Of a stretch of 45,959 nt of DNA, positions 29,005 through 37,451 are shown in pieces. How positions within the stretch are numbered: position 1 is the stretch's first letter; the number at the start of each line of letters is the position of its first letter. This DNA comes from Flavonifractor avistercoris. GTDB taxonomy: Bacteria; Bacillota; Clostridia; Oscillospirales; Oscillospiraceae. The stretch lies in assembly GCA_019119085.1 (NCBI GenBank), contig DWXT01000065.1:1-45959 (forward strand), given 5' to 3'. The notes under the pieces were generated by a model that had not been told where the DNA came from, ran no database searches, and worked only from the letters and a program-made list of their open reading frames with translations. A program made the translations under genes and the position numbers.

Positions 29005-30102
29005 GTGGCCCAACGCCGCCGTGTTCCGAGCCGCCAAGAACCCACCCGCCGGGAGCCGCCCAGCCGGCTCCGGAAAAAACCCCGCGTCTCCCCCGCCCGC
29101 CGGGCGTGGAAGATTTTTTACCGTATCCTGGTGGCCCTGTCCGCGGTCATTGTGGTGCTCTTCTGCGCCTACCGCCTGGCCGCCAAAAAGCCGGAGCAGG
29201 CCCAGGAGCCGGAGCCGCCCGCCCAGGAGAACCCGTCGGGCAGCCTCTCCCCCGAGCAGTCCGCCGACCCGGGGCGGCAGCGGCGCGAGGGCACCTACAC
29301 CTTCCTGCTGGCGGCCAGCGACCAGTCCAGTGGCAACGCCGACACCATCATGGTGGCCGCCTACGACACCGAGGCGCAGACCGTGGGCATTGTCTCCGTC
29401 CCCCGGGACACCCTGCTGGAGGGCGGGAAGATCAACTCGGTGTACCACAAGGGGCCGGAGGCTCTGGCCGAGACGGTCACCGACCTGCTGGGCGTGCCCA
29501 TCGACTACTACGTCACCGTGGACGTGGAGGGCTTCGTGGCCCTGGTGGATGAGCTGGGGGGCATCGACTTCGACGTGCCGGTGCGCATGTCCTACGACGA
29601 CCCCACCCAGGATCTCCACATCCACTACGAGGCGGGGATGCAGCACCTGGACGGGGAGGATGTGCTCAAGGTGGCCCGGTGCCGCAACAACTCCGACGGC
29701 CCCGGCTCCTACCCCGACAACGTCTATCTGGCCTATCCCGACGGGGACATCGGCCGCACCCGCACCCAGCAGCAGCTCATCTCCGCCATCCTGAAAAAGG
29801 CCCTGTCCAACCCCCAGAAGCTCAACGCCTATGTGGAGCTGTTCCTGGAGTACGTGGACACCGATCTGGAGTTCGGCGAGGTGCTGTGGTTCGCCCAGCC
29901 CGCCCTGGGCCTGGACTTCTCCACCGGCTTCTCCAGCGCCACCCTGGAGGGGGAGAACGTGTACTATGTGGACAGCAGCGGCTACCGCTGGGGCTCCTGC
30001 TACCAGCTGGATCCGGAGGCCGCCCTGGAGACGGTGAACAGCCTCATCAACCCCTTTGACGAGCCCATGACCGCCGACGATCTGAACATCTTCCAGAAGT
30101 GA
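29005..30102 (+). CDS. LytR-CpsA-Psr (LCP) family wall-polymer ligase
   Basis: A 365-residue membrane-anchored enzyme that transfers lipid-linked polymers (teichoic acid or capsule) to peptidoglycan outside the cell. It has a basic N-terminus, one transmembrane helix at about 37-57, a Pro/Glu-rich tether, and an LCP domain from about residue 95 (YTFLLAASDQSSGNADTIMVAAYD; SVPRDTLL with catalytic Arg; INSVYHKGP; LGGIDFDVPVRM; DIGRTRTQQQLISAIL). GTG at 29005 has AAGGGGG upstream. It is a single gene between its own promoter and a hairpin. Confidence 0.93.
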   Translation: MAQRRRVPSRQEPTRREPPSRLRKKPRVSPARRAWKIFYRILVALSAVIVVLFCAYRLAAKKPEQAQEPEPPAQENPSGSLSPEQSADPGRQRREGTYTFLLAASDQSSGNADTIMVAAYDTEAQTVGIVSVPRDTLLEGGKINSVYHKGPEALAETVTDLLGVPIDYYVTVDVEGFVALVDELGGIDFDVPVRMSYDDPTQDLHIHYEAGMQHLDGEDVLKVARCRNNSDGPGSYPDNVYLAYPDGDIGRTRTQQQLISAILKKALSNPQKLNAYVELFLEYVDTDLEFGEVLWFAQPALGLDFSTGFSSATLEGENVYYVDSSGYRWGSCYQLDPEAALETVNSLINPFDEPMTADDLNIFQK

Positions 30103-30116
30103 AGCGAAGCAATCAG

Positions 30117-30148
30117 CGCCCCGCCCCGGATTTTTCCGGGGCGGGGCG
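30117..30148. terminator. Bidirectional hairpin between LCP and alcohol dehydrogenase genes
   Basis: CGCCCCGCCCCGG (30117-30129) pairs over 13 bp with its complement (30136-30148) around an A-T5 loop. T runs are weak on both sides; the position between convergent genes suggests termination for both. Confidence 0.65.
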
Positions 30149-30164
30149 ATTTCGCGCTGCGGGC

Positions 30165-31223
30165 TCAGAGAATGACCACAGGCTTGATGAGGTCACGGGG
30201 CTTGTCCTTCATGAGCATGAGGGCCTCCTCCATGTGCTCAAAGCCGGTGAAGCGGTGGGTGAGCATCTTGCCGGGATCCAGCCGCCTGGTGGACAGCAGG
30301 GCGGCCAGCTTCTCCATGCGGCGGCGTCCGCCGGGCATCAGGCCGCCGGCGATGATCTTGTGGCCCATGCCGCAGCCCCACTCCACCCGGGGAATGCGCA
30401 CATAGTCGCCGGAGCCCAGGTAGTTGACGTTGCCGATGCGCCCGCCGGGCTTGAGCATGGTGATGGCCTGCACGAAGGTGTTCTCCGTGTCGCCGCCGGC
30501 CACCACCACCCTGTCCACGCCCTTGCCGTGGGTGAGGGCCATGATCTGCTCCACAATGTCGCCCTCTCTGTAGTTGATGATGTCGGTGGCGCCGTACTCC
30601 CGGGCCAGGGCGGCGCAGTCGGGGCGGGAGCCCACGGCGTACAGGTGGGCGGCGCCCCGCAGGGCCGCGCCCGCCACCGCCATCAGGCCCACCGGGCCGA
30701 TGCCGATGACGCACACGTCGTCGCCGAACTGCACGTCGGCCAGCTCCACGCCGTGGAAGCCGGTGGGCACCATGTCGCTGAGCATCACCGCCGCGGCCAT
30801 GTCGATGTCGGGGGGCAGCAGGGCCAGGTTGGCGTCGGCCTCGTTGACGTGGAACAGCTCGCCGAACACGCCGTCCTTGAAGTTGGAGAACTTCCACCCC
30901 GCCAGCATGCCGCCAGAGTGCATGGAGTAGCCGGCCTGGGACTCCAGCGCGCCCCAGTCGGGGGTGATGGCGGGGACGATGACCCGGTCGCCGGGCTTGA
31001 AGTCCTTTACCAGCGCGCCCACCTCCACCACCTCGCCCACGGCCTCGTGGCCGAGGATCATGTCGTGGCGGTCGCCGATGGCGCCCTCCCAGACCGTGTG
31101 TACGTCCGAGGTGCAGGGGGACACGGCCAGGGGCTTCACCAGCGCGTCCAGCGGGCCGCAGGCGGGGGCGTCCTTCTCAATCCAGCCGGTCTTTCCGATC
31201 CCGAGCATTGCAAATCCTTTCAT
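30165..31223 (-). CDS. adh: NADP-dependent secondary alcohol dehydrogenase
   Basis: Zinc-dependent medium-chain dehydrogenase closely resembling the Thermoanaerobacter/Clostridium beijerinckii isopropanol dehydrogenases, with the same length of 352 residues. Catalytic zinc ligands C37 (SPCTSD), H59/E60 (GHEAVGEV) and the aspartate in the LSDM segment near 150 are present; GSRP near 198-201 is the NADP-specific phosphate pocket. It would reduce ketones such as acetone or 2-butanone, or run in reverse. ATG at 31223 gives the family length. The promoter region has palindromic TGAAC elements, so it is probably regulated. No acetone-pathway genes are adjacent. Confidence 0.94.
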   Translation of the reverse strand: MKGFAMLGIGKTGWIEKDAPACGPLDALVKPLAVSPCTSDVHTVWEGAIGDRHDMILGHEAVGEVVEVGALVKDFKPGDRVIVPAITPDWGALESQAGYSMHSGGMLAGWKFSNFKDGVFGELFHVNEADANLALLPPDIDMAAAVMLSDMVPTGFHGVELADVQFGDDVCVIGIGPVGLMAVAGAALRGAAHLYAVGSRPDCAALAREYGATDIINYREGDIVEQIMALTHGKGVDRVVVAGGDTENTFVQAITMLKPGGRIGNVNYLGSGDYVRIPRVEWGCGMGHKIIAGGLMPGGRRRMEKLAALLSTRRLDPGKMLTHRFTGFEHMEEALMLMKDKPRDLIKPVVIL

Positions 31224-31249
31224 GGCTCCGTCACGTCCTTTCTGCATTT

Positions 31250-31306
31250 CTGAACTGACTGGTTCAGCTGTGCACATAACCTATCATACTTGAACTGAAA
31301 AGTCAA
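31250..31306 (-). promoter_or_regulatory. Promoter and operator of the alcohol dehydrogenase
   Basis: On the minus strand TTGACT (31301-31306), 17 nt, TAGGTT (31278-31283). A perfect inverted repeat CTGAAC-N6-GTTCAG (31250-31267) lies just downstream of the start site, and TGAACTGA recurs at 31291-31298 in the spacer. The regulator is not in the immediate neighbourhood. Confidence 0.7.
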
Positions 31307-31369
31307 TATAAAAATTGAAATTATATGTTAAATTTTTATACTGCTAGTATGAATCAGGGAAAGGCAGGA

Positions 31370-31409
31370 CAGAGCCCCCGGCGGATCAGACCGCCGGGGG
31401 CTCTGTTTT
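31370..31409. terminator. Strong hairpin after the anti-sigma gene
   Basis: CAGAGCCCCCGGCGG (31370-31384) pairs perfectly over 15 bp with 31391-31405. The T run (TTTT, 31406-31409) is on the plus strand, although the adjacent gene runs on the minus strand, where only a weak pyrimidine tract follows. It probably protects or ends the anti-sigma mRNA. Confidence 0.6.
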
Positions 31410-31425
31410 GAGAATAAAAACACGG

Positions 31426-32376
31426 TCAGCGGGACAGATTGGCCTCGATATAGCTGGTGAGCCAGGCGCTGTCTTCCGGGGCGTCGGTGGAGCAGATCCA
31501 GGTTCCGTCCGCCTCCACAACAAACTCCGCGGTGTGGGGCTCCGCCGCCGTGCCGCCCACCAGAATCACGTGGGTGCTCCCGTCGACACCCTCGTCGGTA
31601 CGGACATAGGCCTCACTCTCGCTGAACCGGCCGGTGATGTCCGTCGTTTCGCCGCCCACTGTCAACAGGACTTTGCCGTCCGACACGGTAAGGGTAGGCT
31701 CCGGCCAAACCACTTCCTCATCGGCAGGCTGTCCGCTGTCAGGCCCGCCGAGCGAGGGGTTGTACTCCGCCCGGTAGGCGTCCAGCCAAGCCGGCTTGTG
31801 GTCATAGTCGTATCCGTCGGGATAGGTGCCTAACATGGTAGTACAGGTTCCACTTTCATCATATAGGTACTCAAAATAGCTGTGATTTTCCGGTGTGCCG
31901 CCCAGCACGATGTGGTGGGTGAGGCCGCCCTCATCGGTGTAAATGTAGACGTAGGGCTCGGTCTCAGAAAACTGACCGGTGATGTCCAGTTCTTCGCCGG
32001 TCTCGGTGGTGAAATACACGCGGTTCCCCCGCACCACCACCGGATCCCGCTCCTGATCGGTGGAGCCGGTAATGTCAATGCGTAGGAAGCCGTCCTCCCC
32101 TACGCTTTTCACAATTTGCGTGCCAGAGAAGAGTGTGGTCAGGCTTAGGATGCCGTTGGAGGCGGCCAGGGCCCCCGCGGTGAGGGCGGCGGCCACAACG
32201 GCGGCGGTGATGAGGATGCGGATGGGGCGTCTGGGTTTGGCGGTCATGGCAGTTACCTCCGATTTTGGTTTGGAACAGCGGGAGGCCAGAGCGGAGCGCT
32301 GGGCCTCCACCTGCTCCGGGGGGGCATAGGTCTGGGCCAGGGCCTGCTCAAAGGTTTTTTGATACAGCTTCTTCAT
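31426..32376 (-). CDS. Putative anti-sigma factor, single-pass membrane protein
   Basis: A 316-residue protein with a cytoplasmic N-terminal region (about 1-50, KTFEQALAQTYAPPEQVEAQ), one transmembrane helix (about 52-74, ILITAAVVAAALTAGALAAS) and an extracytoplasmic part with two related segments, each containing GEELDITGQFSETEPYVYIYTDEGG-like or GETTDITGRFSESEAYVRTDEG-like text (about 125-160 and 235-275). Its start overlaps the ECF sigma gene by 29 bp, the classic layout for a cognate anti-sigma factor. No zinc-binding HxxxCxxC is seen, so it is not a ZAS-type protein. The duplicated outer domain may be the sensor. Confidence 0.75.
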   Translation of the reverse strand: MKKLYQKTFEQALAQTYAPPEQVEAQRSALASRCSKPKSEVTAMTAKPRRPIRILITAAVVAAALTAGALAASNGILSLTTLFSGTQIVKSVGEDGFLRIDITGSTDQERDPVVVRGNRVYFTTETGEELDITGQFSETEPYVYIYTDEGGLTHHIVLGGTPENHSYFEYLYDESGTCTTMLGTYPDGYDYDHKPAWLDAYRAEYNPSLGGPDSGQPADEEVVWPEPTLTVSDGKVLLTVGGETTDITGRFSESEAYVRTDEGVDGSTHVILVGGTAAEPHTAEFVVEADGTWICSTDAPEDSAWLTSYIEANLSR

Positions 32377-32839
32377 AGCCGAGTTCCTCCAGCTTCTTCC
32401 TCAGTTGTCGTTTGGCCCGGTAGAGCCGGGCGGAGAGGGCCGGGGCCGTGGTGCCGAACTGTCGCGCCAGCTCGGCCGCGGAGAACCCCTCGTAATAGCG
32501 CAGGTGGAGCAGGGCCCGGTATTCCGGCTCCAGCTCCCCCAGGGCGGCGAACAGGCCGGCCTCCTCCGGCTCCTGGAAGCTGAGCCGCTCCAGGGCGGTA
32601 TCGTCCTCCTCCCGCCGCTTTTTCCAGGGGGAGGCGAGCAGATCCCGGCAGCGGTTTACCGTCACCTTTGCCAGCCAGGGCCGCTCCTTCCCCGGGGCGG
32701 GGGGCTTTTCCAGCAGGGTGAGAAACACCTCCTGGCAGATGTCCTCCGCGTCCTGGGGAGAGCGGGTATAGCTGAGTGCCAGGCCGTACACCATGGAGCG
32801 GTATCGGTCGAACAGGGGGAGAAATTCCGCTTCGGTCAT
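32348..32839 (-). CDS. ECF-type RNA polymerase sigma factor
   Basis: A 163-residue sigma-70 family protein with region 2 (about 5-70; FDRYRSMVYGLALSYTRSPQDAEDICQEVFLTLLEK) and region 4 (about 105-155; LHLRYYEGFSAAELARQFGTTAPALSARLYRAKRQLRK). It directs transcription of an envelope or stress regulon. ATG at 32839 has AAAGGAGG at 7 nt. It overlaps the membrane protein downstream by 29 bp, so the pair is translationally coupled. No ECF-type autoregulatory promoter could be assigned with confidence. Confidence 0.93.
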   Translation of the reverse strand: MTEAEFLPLFDRYRSMVYGLALSYTRSPQDAEDICQEVFLTLLEKPPAPGKERPWLAKVTVNRCRDLLASPWKKRREEDDTALERLSFQEPEEAGLFAALGELEPEYRALLHLRYYEGFSAAELARQFGTTAPALSARLYRAKRQLRKKLEELGYEEAVSKNL

Positions 32840-32935
32840 CCCGGCGCCTCCTTTCGTCGTTTGTGGCCACACTGATCAGACGGTTCAGCGGGGGCGGATC
32901 TGACGGAGAAAGTCCGCTTTTTCCCAAAAAGCGCG

Positions 32936-32964
32936 TTGTCAATCCGGGGGCCATTTGGTATAAT
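32936..32964 (+). promoter_or_regulatory. Promoter of the COG2509-type flavoprotein gene
   Basis: TTGTCA (32936-32941), 17 nt, TATAAT (32959-32964). The -10 is embedded in the small palindrome GGTATAATACC. Confidence 0.85.
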
Positions 32965-33025
32965 ACCATACTGGGAGAGGGTGTCCAGCCCTGTCCCAAA
33001 TACGACGAAAAGTGAGAGATCGCAC

Positions 33026-34420
33026 ATGAATACCCGCTATGACGTGGCCATTTTGGGCTGCGGCGAGGCCGGCATCTTCGCCGGCTATGAGCTCATGCAC
33101 CGCAGCCCCGGCCTCAAGGTGGTCACCCTGGATCAGGGGGCCGACATCTACACCCGCAGCTGCCCCATCGTTGCCGGCAAGGTGAAGGAGTGCATCCACT
33201 GCAAGGTGTGCGACACCATGTGCGGCTTCGGCGGCGCCGGCGCCTTCTCTGACGGCAAGTACAACTTCACCACCGCCTTCGGCGGCTGGCTCACCGACTT
33301 CATGCCCAAGAAGGAGGTCATGGAGCTCATCGACTACGTGGACTCCATCAACATGAAGCACGGGGCCACCGACCAGGTCTACTCCACCGAGACCCCGGAG
33401 GCCAGGGCCCTGGAGAAGAAGGCCCTGGAGTACGACCTGCACCTGCTCCAGGCCCGGTGTAAGCACCTGGGCACCGAGAACAACCTGCGCATACTCCAGA
33501 GCATCTATGAGGAGGTGCGCCAGGGCATCGAGTTCCGCTTCCGCACCCAGGTGGTGAAGATCGAGAACCTGGGGAAGGAGGGCTACCGCCTCATCACCGA
33601 CAAGGGGGACGAGGTGGACTGCACCTGGCTCATCGCCGCCCCCGGCCGCTCCGGCGCGGAGTGGTTTGCCAACCAGTGCAAGGAGCTGGGGCTGGAGCTG
33701 CTCAACAACCAGGTGGACATCGGCGTGCGGGTGGAGCTGCCCGCCAAGGTGTTCGAGCACATCACCGACGTGGTGTACGAGTCCAAGCTGGTCTACCGCA
33801 CCAAGCAGTACGGCGACCAGGTGCGCACCTTCTGCATGAACCCCTACGGCCACGTGGTGGCCGAGAACGTGGAGGGCATCAACACCGTCAACGGCCACTC
33901 CTACTCCGACCCCAAGCTGCGCAGCGAGAACACCAACTTCGCCCTGCTGGTGTCCAACCGCTTCACCCAGCCCTTTAACGAGCCCTACCGCTACGGCAAG
34001 CACATCGCCTCCCTGTCCAACATGCTGGCCGGCGGCGTGCTGGTGCAGCGGTTCGGCGACCTGGTGAAGGGCGTGCGCACCAACGAGCACCGCATGAGCA
34101 AGTCCTTCACCCGCCCTACCCTCACCGCCGCCGTGCCCGGCGATCTGTCCCTGGCCCTGCCCAAGCGGCAGCTGGACGACATCATCGAGATGATCTACCA
34201 GCTGGACAAGCTGGCCCCCGGCACCGCCAACTATGACACCCTGCTCTACGGCGCGGAGGTCAAGTTCTACTCCGCCCGGCTGGCCCTGTCCAGTGAGCTG
34301 GAGACCGCCCTGCCCGGCTTCTTCGCCGCCGGCGACGGCGCCGGCATCACCCGCGGCCTGGCCCAGGCCGGCGCCTCCGGCGTCAAGGTGGCCCAGGTGA
34401 TCCTCAACCGGCTGAAATAA
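33026..34420 (+). CDS. FAD-dependent dehydrogenase, COG2509-like
   Basis: A 464-residue NAD(P)/FAD-type flavoprotein. It has an N-terminal dinucleotide fold YDVAILGCGEAGIFAGYEL with a modified GxGxxG (Gly-Cys-Gly-Glu-Ala-Gly), then a cysteine-rich segment CPIVAGKVKECIHCKVCDTMCGFGG (about 48-72, by position) that could hold an Fe-S cluster or redox thiols, GAFSDGKYN, and the C-terminal FAD-binding GFFAAGDGAGITRGLAQAGASG. COG2509 members are uncharacterised dehydrogenases. ATG at 33026 has a weak GAGAG SD but a near-consensus promoter. No operon partner; a repeat island follows. Confidence 0.88.
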   Translation: MNTRYDVAILGCGEAGIFAGYELMHRSPGLKVVTLDQGADIYTRSCPIVAGKVKECIHCKVCDTMCGFGGAGAFSDGKYNFTTAFGGWLTDFMPKKEVMELIDYVDSINMKHGATDQVYSTETPEARALEKKALEYDLHLLQARCKHLGTENNLRILQSIYEEVRQGIEFRFRTQVVKIENLGKEGYRLITDKGDEVDCTWLIAAPGRSGAEWFANQCKELGLELLNNQVDIGVRVELPAKVFEHITDVVYESKLVYRTKQYGDQVRTFCMNPYGHVVAENVEGINTVNGHSYSDPKLRSENTNFALLVSNRFTQPFNEPYRYGKHIASLSNMLAGGVLVQRFGDLVKGVRTNEHRMSKSFTRPTLTAAVPGDLSLALPKRQLDDIIEMIYQLDKLAPGTANYDTLLYGAEVKFYSARLALSSELETALPGFFAAGDGAGITRGLAQAGASGVKVAQVILNRLK

Positions 34421-34603
34421 GGACGCGCCTGCCCGGCCAGGGGGGGCTTACGCTGTAACGCCCCCCGGCTCGGGACGGGCGTAAAAATTGGGGCCCCCGC
34501 GGCGACCCAACGGAGTGGTCGCCGTGGGGAGAGGAGGCCCAGCGGAGGGAATGAGCTTTCGGGCTTGCCCGGAAGCGAACGATCCGTAGCTTGGGCCGAC
34601 GAT

Positions 34604-35077
34604 GTAGGGCGCGGCATCCTTGACGCGCCGTTTCCCAGCCACAGCAGCCGCCCCGGTATTTCGGAGGCATGGCGCCGACGGCGGCCCGGCGGGCCAAGCC
34701 GGTACAGCGCAACGGCCATCAGGGCCTGCGGGGTAATCCCGATGCGTGCAACCCGGGGCGCGGCAGCGCCTGTATACAGAAACGTCAAGGGAGCGGGCGG
34801 CAATGCACGCCCGGTCTTTGCCCTGTCCGTACAGTCCACCGCCGCCATGAGCCCCCGTTTTGGGGGGGGGGCCGGGGGCACACCCCCGGCCCTTTCTTTC
34901 CCACCGCTTTCTTTGGGAAAGAAAGCGGTGCCCCGGCCGGGCAGGCCCGCTCCGCGAGGGGGGCATCCTCTATGAGCGGGCGACCACAGGTCGCCCCTAC
35001 GGACGGCGCGCCGAGTCGTCGCGCCCCACGGAGCCGGCGGTTGCAGAGGCGAACGGGCGGATGATATCCGCCCCTAC
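34604..35077 (+). repeat. Composite repeat, copy B
   Basis: Starts with GTAG and a GGCGCG/CGCGCC stem (34604-34629), continues through a region matching 4896-5218 inverted, then a CTTTCTTT/AAAGAAAG hairpin (34902-34914 with 34918-34930), then GGGCGACC...GGTCGCCC plus CTAC (34978-35000) and GGGCGGAT...ATCCGCCC plus CTAC (35055-35077), matching 5450-5640 in direct order. The two halves are contiguous here and separated and partly inverted at the left copy. Confidence 0.8.
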
Positions 35078-35198
35078 AGGGCATGGCGATTTCCATGCCG
35101 GCCTGGCTTTTACCAGACGGGCCCCGCCGGATTGGCCGGAAAATTCAAACAAATTGTAAATTGTGGAGGGCCGCTGTTCCGGAAGCGGCCCTTTCTCA

Positions 35199-35243
35199 TT
35201 GCTTTTTGGGGCGCGGAGGTGTAAAATACCATGGACTTGGTAT
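35199..35243 (+). promoter_or_regulatory. Promoter and palindromic operator of the purine-salvage operon
   Basis: TTGCTT (35199-35204), 17 nt, TAAAAT (35222-35227). A perfect inverted repeat ATACCA-N6-TGGTAT (35226-35243) starts in the -10 and covers the start site, a good repressor position. Confidence 0.72.
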
Positions 35244-35294
35244 GACCCGGCGTCCGCGGCAGGCCGCCGACGATACAGAAGGAGGACAAACTCT

Positions 35295-36122
35295 ATGAAC
35301 TACACGTTTGCCCAGTACAAGGAGAGCGCAGACTACATCCGCAGCCGCATCGGCGGCTTTGCCCCCAAGGTGGCCATGGTGCTGGGCTCCGGCCTGGGCT
35401 ATATGGGCGACATTGTGGAGAACCCCATCGTGGTGCCCTACCAGGACATCCCCCACTTCAAGGTGTCCACCGCCCCCGGCCATAAGGGCCAGCTGGTGTT
35501 CGGCACGCTGGAGGGCCAGAACGTGGCCGTGATGCAGGGCCGGATGCACCACTATGAGGGCTACTCCTATGAGGAGGTATCCTACGCGGTGCGGGTGCTG
35601 CGCCTGCTGGGCTGCGGCACCCTGATTGTCACCAACGCCGCCGGGTGCATCAACCTGGAGTGGAAGGCCGGGGAGCTGATGCTCATCACCGACCACATCA
35701 AGTTCTTCCTGGAGTCCCCCCTGCGGGGGGAGAACCTCCCCGAGTTCGGCGTCCGCTTCCCCGACGCCTCCCACCTGTACACCCCGGCGCTCCAGGAGCT
35801 GGCCCGCCAGACCGCCAAAGAGCTGGACATCCCCCTGCGGGAGGGCGTGTACATGTACTTCCCCGGCCCCCAGTACGAGACCCCGGCGGAGATCCGGGCG
35901 GCCCGGGTGCTGGGCGCCGACGCGGCGGGCATGTCCACCGCGCCGGAGGTGATCACCGCCGGCCACTGCGGCATGCAGGTGCTGGGCTTCACCCTGCTGA
36001 GCAACATGGCCGCGGGCATCCTGGATCAGCCCCTGTCCGAGCAGGAGGTGCTGGACGCGGCGGCGGCCTGCCGGGACAAGTTCTCCCGCCTGGTGCTGGC
36101 CTGCCTGAACAAGCTGGATTAA
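35295..36122 (+). CDS. punA: Purine-nucleoside phosphorylase (trimeric type)
   Basis: Phosphorolysis of purine (deoxy)nucleosides to base and (deoxy)ribose-1-phosphate. 275 residues with the PNP signature elements VLGSGLGYMG (phosphate loop), PGHKGQLVFG, QGRMHHYEGYS, VTNAAGCIN, GVYMYFPGPQYETPAEIRAAR and AAGMSTAPEVITAGHCG. AAGGAGG lies before ATG 35295. It is followed after 13 bp by an MTA/SAH deaminase, so the two form a purine-salvage and methylthioadenosine recycling unit under the operator at 35226-35243. Confidence 0.95.
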   Translation: MNYTFAQYKESADYIRSRIGGFAPKVAMVLGSGLGYMGDIVENPIVVPYQDIPHFKVSTAPGHKGQLVFGTLEGQNVAVMQGRMHHYEGYSYEEVSYAVRVLRLLGCGTLIVTNAAGCINLEWKAGELMLITDHIKFFLESPLRGENLPEFGVRFPDASHLYTPALQELARQTAKELDIPLREGVYMYFPGPQYETPAEIRAARVLGADAAGMSTAPEVITAGHCGMQVLGFTLLSNMAAGILDQPLSEQEVLDAAAACRDKFSRLVLACLNKLD

Positions 36123-36135
36123 AAAGGAGATTGTC

Positions 36136-37437
36136 ATGTCCATTCTGATTCACAACTGCACCGCCGCCCTGATGGACGAGGCGGGCACCGTGCTCCCGGG
36201 CGCCTTCGTGGCGGTGGAGGGCACCCAGATCACCTATGTGGGCACCCAGCGGCCCCAGGGCAGCTTTGAGGAGGAGATCGACGGGGAGGGCGGCGTGCTC
36301 ATGCCCGGCTTTGTCAACGCCCACACCCACGTGCCCATGACCGCCATGCGGGGCTACGGCGACGGCAACAACCTCCAGGACTGGCTGCACAACTATATCT
36401 TCCCGGTGGAGGCCCGGTGGGACGACCGGGCCATCCGGTGCTGCACCGACCTGGGCCTGGCGGAGATGATCGCCTCCGGCGTCACCTGCATCGCCGACAT
36501 GTACGGCCACTCCCCGGCCATCGCCCAGGAGGTGGCCGCCGCCGGCATCAGCGCCAACCTGTCCGTGGGCGGCGTCCAGTTCACCGACGACTTCAACCCC
36601 GACACCCACAACGACTGCCGGGTGCAGCGGGAGCTGACCGAGCAGTGGCACGGCTACAACGACGGCCAGATCCTGGTGGACGCCTCCGTCCACGGGGAGT
36701 ACACCTCCCACCAGCAGCTGTGGCAGTGGATGGCCGGCTACGCCCGGGAGCACGGCCTGGGCATGCACGTGCACATCTCCGAGACCCGCAGCGAGCACGA
36801 GGAGTGCCTGGCCCGCCACGGCAAGACCCCCATCCAGGTTCTGAACGACTACGGCGTGTGGGACGGCCGGGCCATCGCGGCCCACTGCGTGTGGACTACC
36901 CCCGAGGACTGGGCCGTCATGGCCGAAAAGGGGATCTCCGCCGTCCACAACCCCATGAGCAACCTGAAGCTGGGCAGCGGCATCGCCCCCGTCCCCACCA
37001 TGAAGAAGGCGGGGGTCAACGTGTGCCTGGGCACCGACGGCGTGTCCTCCAACAACTGCACCGACTTCTTCGGCGATCTGAAGATCGCCGCCATCCTCCA
37101 CAACGGGGCCGGCTGCGACCCCCTGGCCCTGCTGCCCATCGACGCCCTGCGCATGGCTACCGCCAACGGCGGCAGGGCCCTGGGCCGCAAGACCGGCGTG
37201 ATCGCCGAGGGGTACACGGCGGATCTGATCCTGGTGGACTTCTCCCACCTGAACCTGACCCCCTGCCACAGCGTGCTGTCCAACCTGGCCTACGCCGCCC
37301 ACGGCAGCGATGTGCGCATGAATATGGCCCGGGGCAGGGTCATATACAAGGATGGGGACTTCCTCACCATCGACATCCAGCGGGTGAAGCGGGAGGTGGC
37401 GGACTACGCCCTCCCCCTGCTCTTCCAGACCAAGTAA
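36136..37437 (+). CDS. mtaD: 5-methylthioadenosine/S-adenosylhomocysteine deaminase
   Basis: Metal-dependent amidohydrolase of 433 residues that deaminates MTA/SAH (or a related nucleoside) to the inosine analogue. The metal site is visible: H63/H65 in NAHTH, HVHISET, AAHC and GTDGVSSN. AAAAAGGAG precedes the ATG. Immediate co-transcription with a purine nucleoside phosphorylase supports a nucleoside substrate; MTA, SAH and adenosine cannot be told apart from sequence. A flippase gene follows after 14 bp. Confidence 0.93.
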   Translation: MSILIHNCTAALMDEAGTVLPGAFVAVEGTQITYVGTQRPQGSFEEEIDGEGGVLMPGFVNAHTHVPMTAMRGYGDGNNLQDWLHNYIFPVEARWDDRAIRCCTDLGLAEMIASGVTCIADMYGHSPAIAQEVAAAGISANLSVGGVQFTDDFNPDTHNDCRVQRELTEQWHGYNDGQILVDASVHGEYTSHQQLWQWMAGYAREHGLGMHVHISETRSEHEECLARHGKTPIQVLNDYGVWDGRAIAAHCVWTTPEDWAVMAEKGISAVHNPMSNLKLGSGIAPVPTMKKAGVNVCLGTDGVSSNNCTDFFGDLKIAAILHNGAGCDPLALLPIDALRMATANGGRALGRKTGVIAEGYTADLILVDFSHLNLTPCHSVLSNLAYAAHGSDVRMNMARGRVIYKDGDFLTIDIQRVKREVADYALPLLFQTK

Positions 37438-37451
37438 GGGGGCCAATCCTG

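Larger units (their letters stand above)
34421..35294. other. Gene-free 0.87 kb repeat island and PNP promoter region
   Basis: No credible gene. It holds GC palindromes (34480-34560), the composite repeat copy B (34604-35077), a terminator-like hairpin AGGGCCGCT/AGCGGCCCT (35167-35192) and the promoter of the purine nucleoside phosphorylase gene. The ORFs across it are repeat-derived. Confidence 0.75.

Noticed and set aside
31360..31410. Terminator for a plus-strand gene before 31410
   Set aside because: The T run is on the plus strand, but no plus-strand gene ends there; kept only as a hairpin after the anti-sigma gene.
32840..32935. ECF-type autoregulatory promoter before the sigma gene (TGAACC-type -35)
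   Set aside because: No -10 at a suitable distance could be identified.
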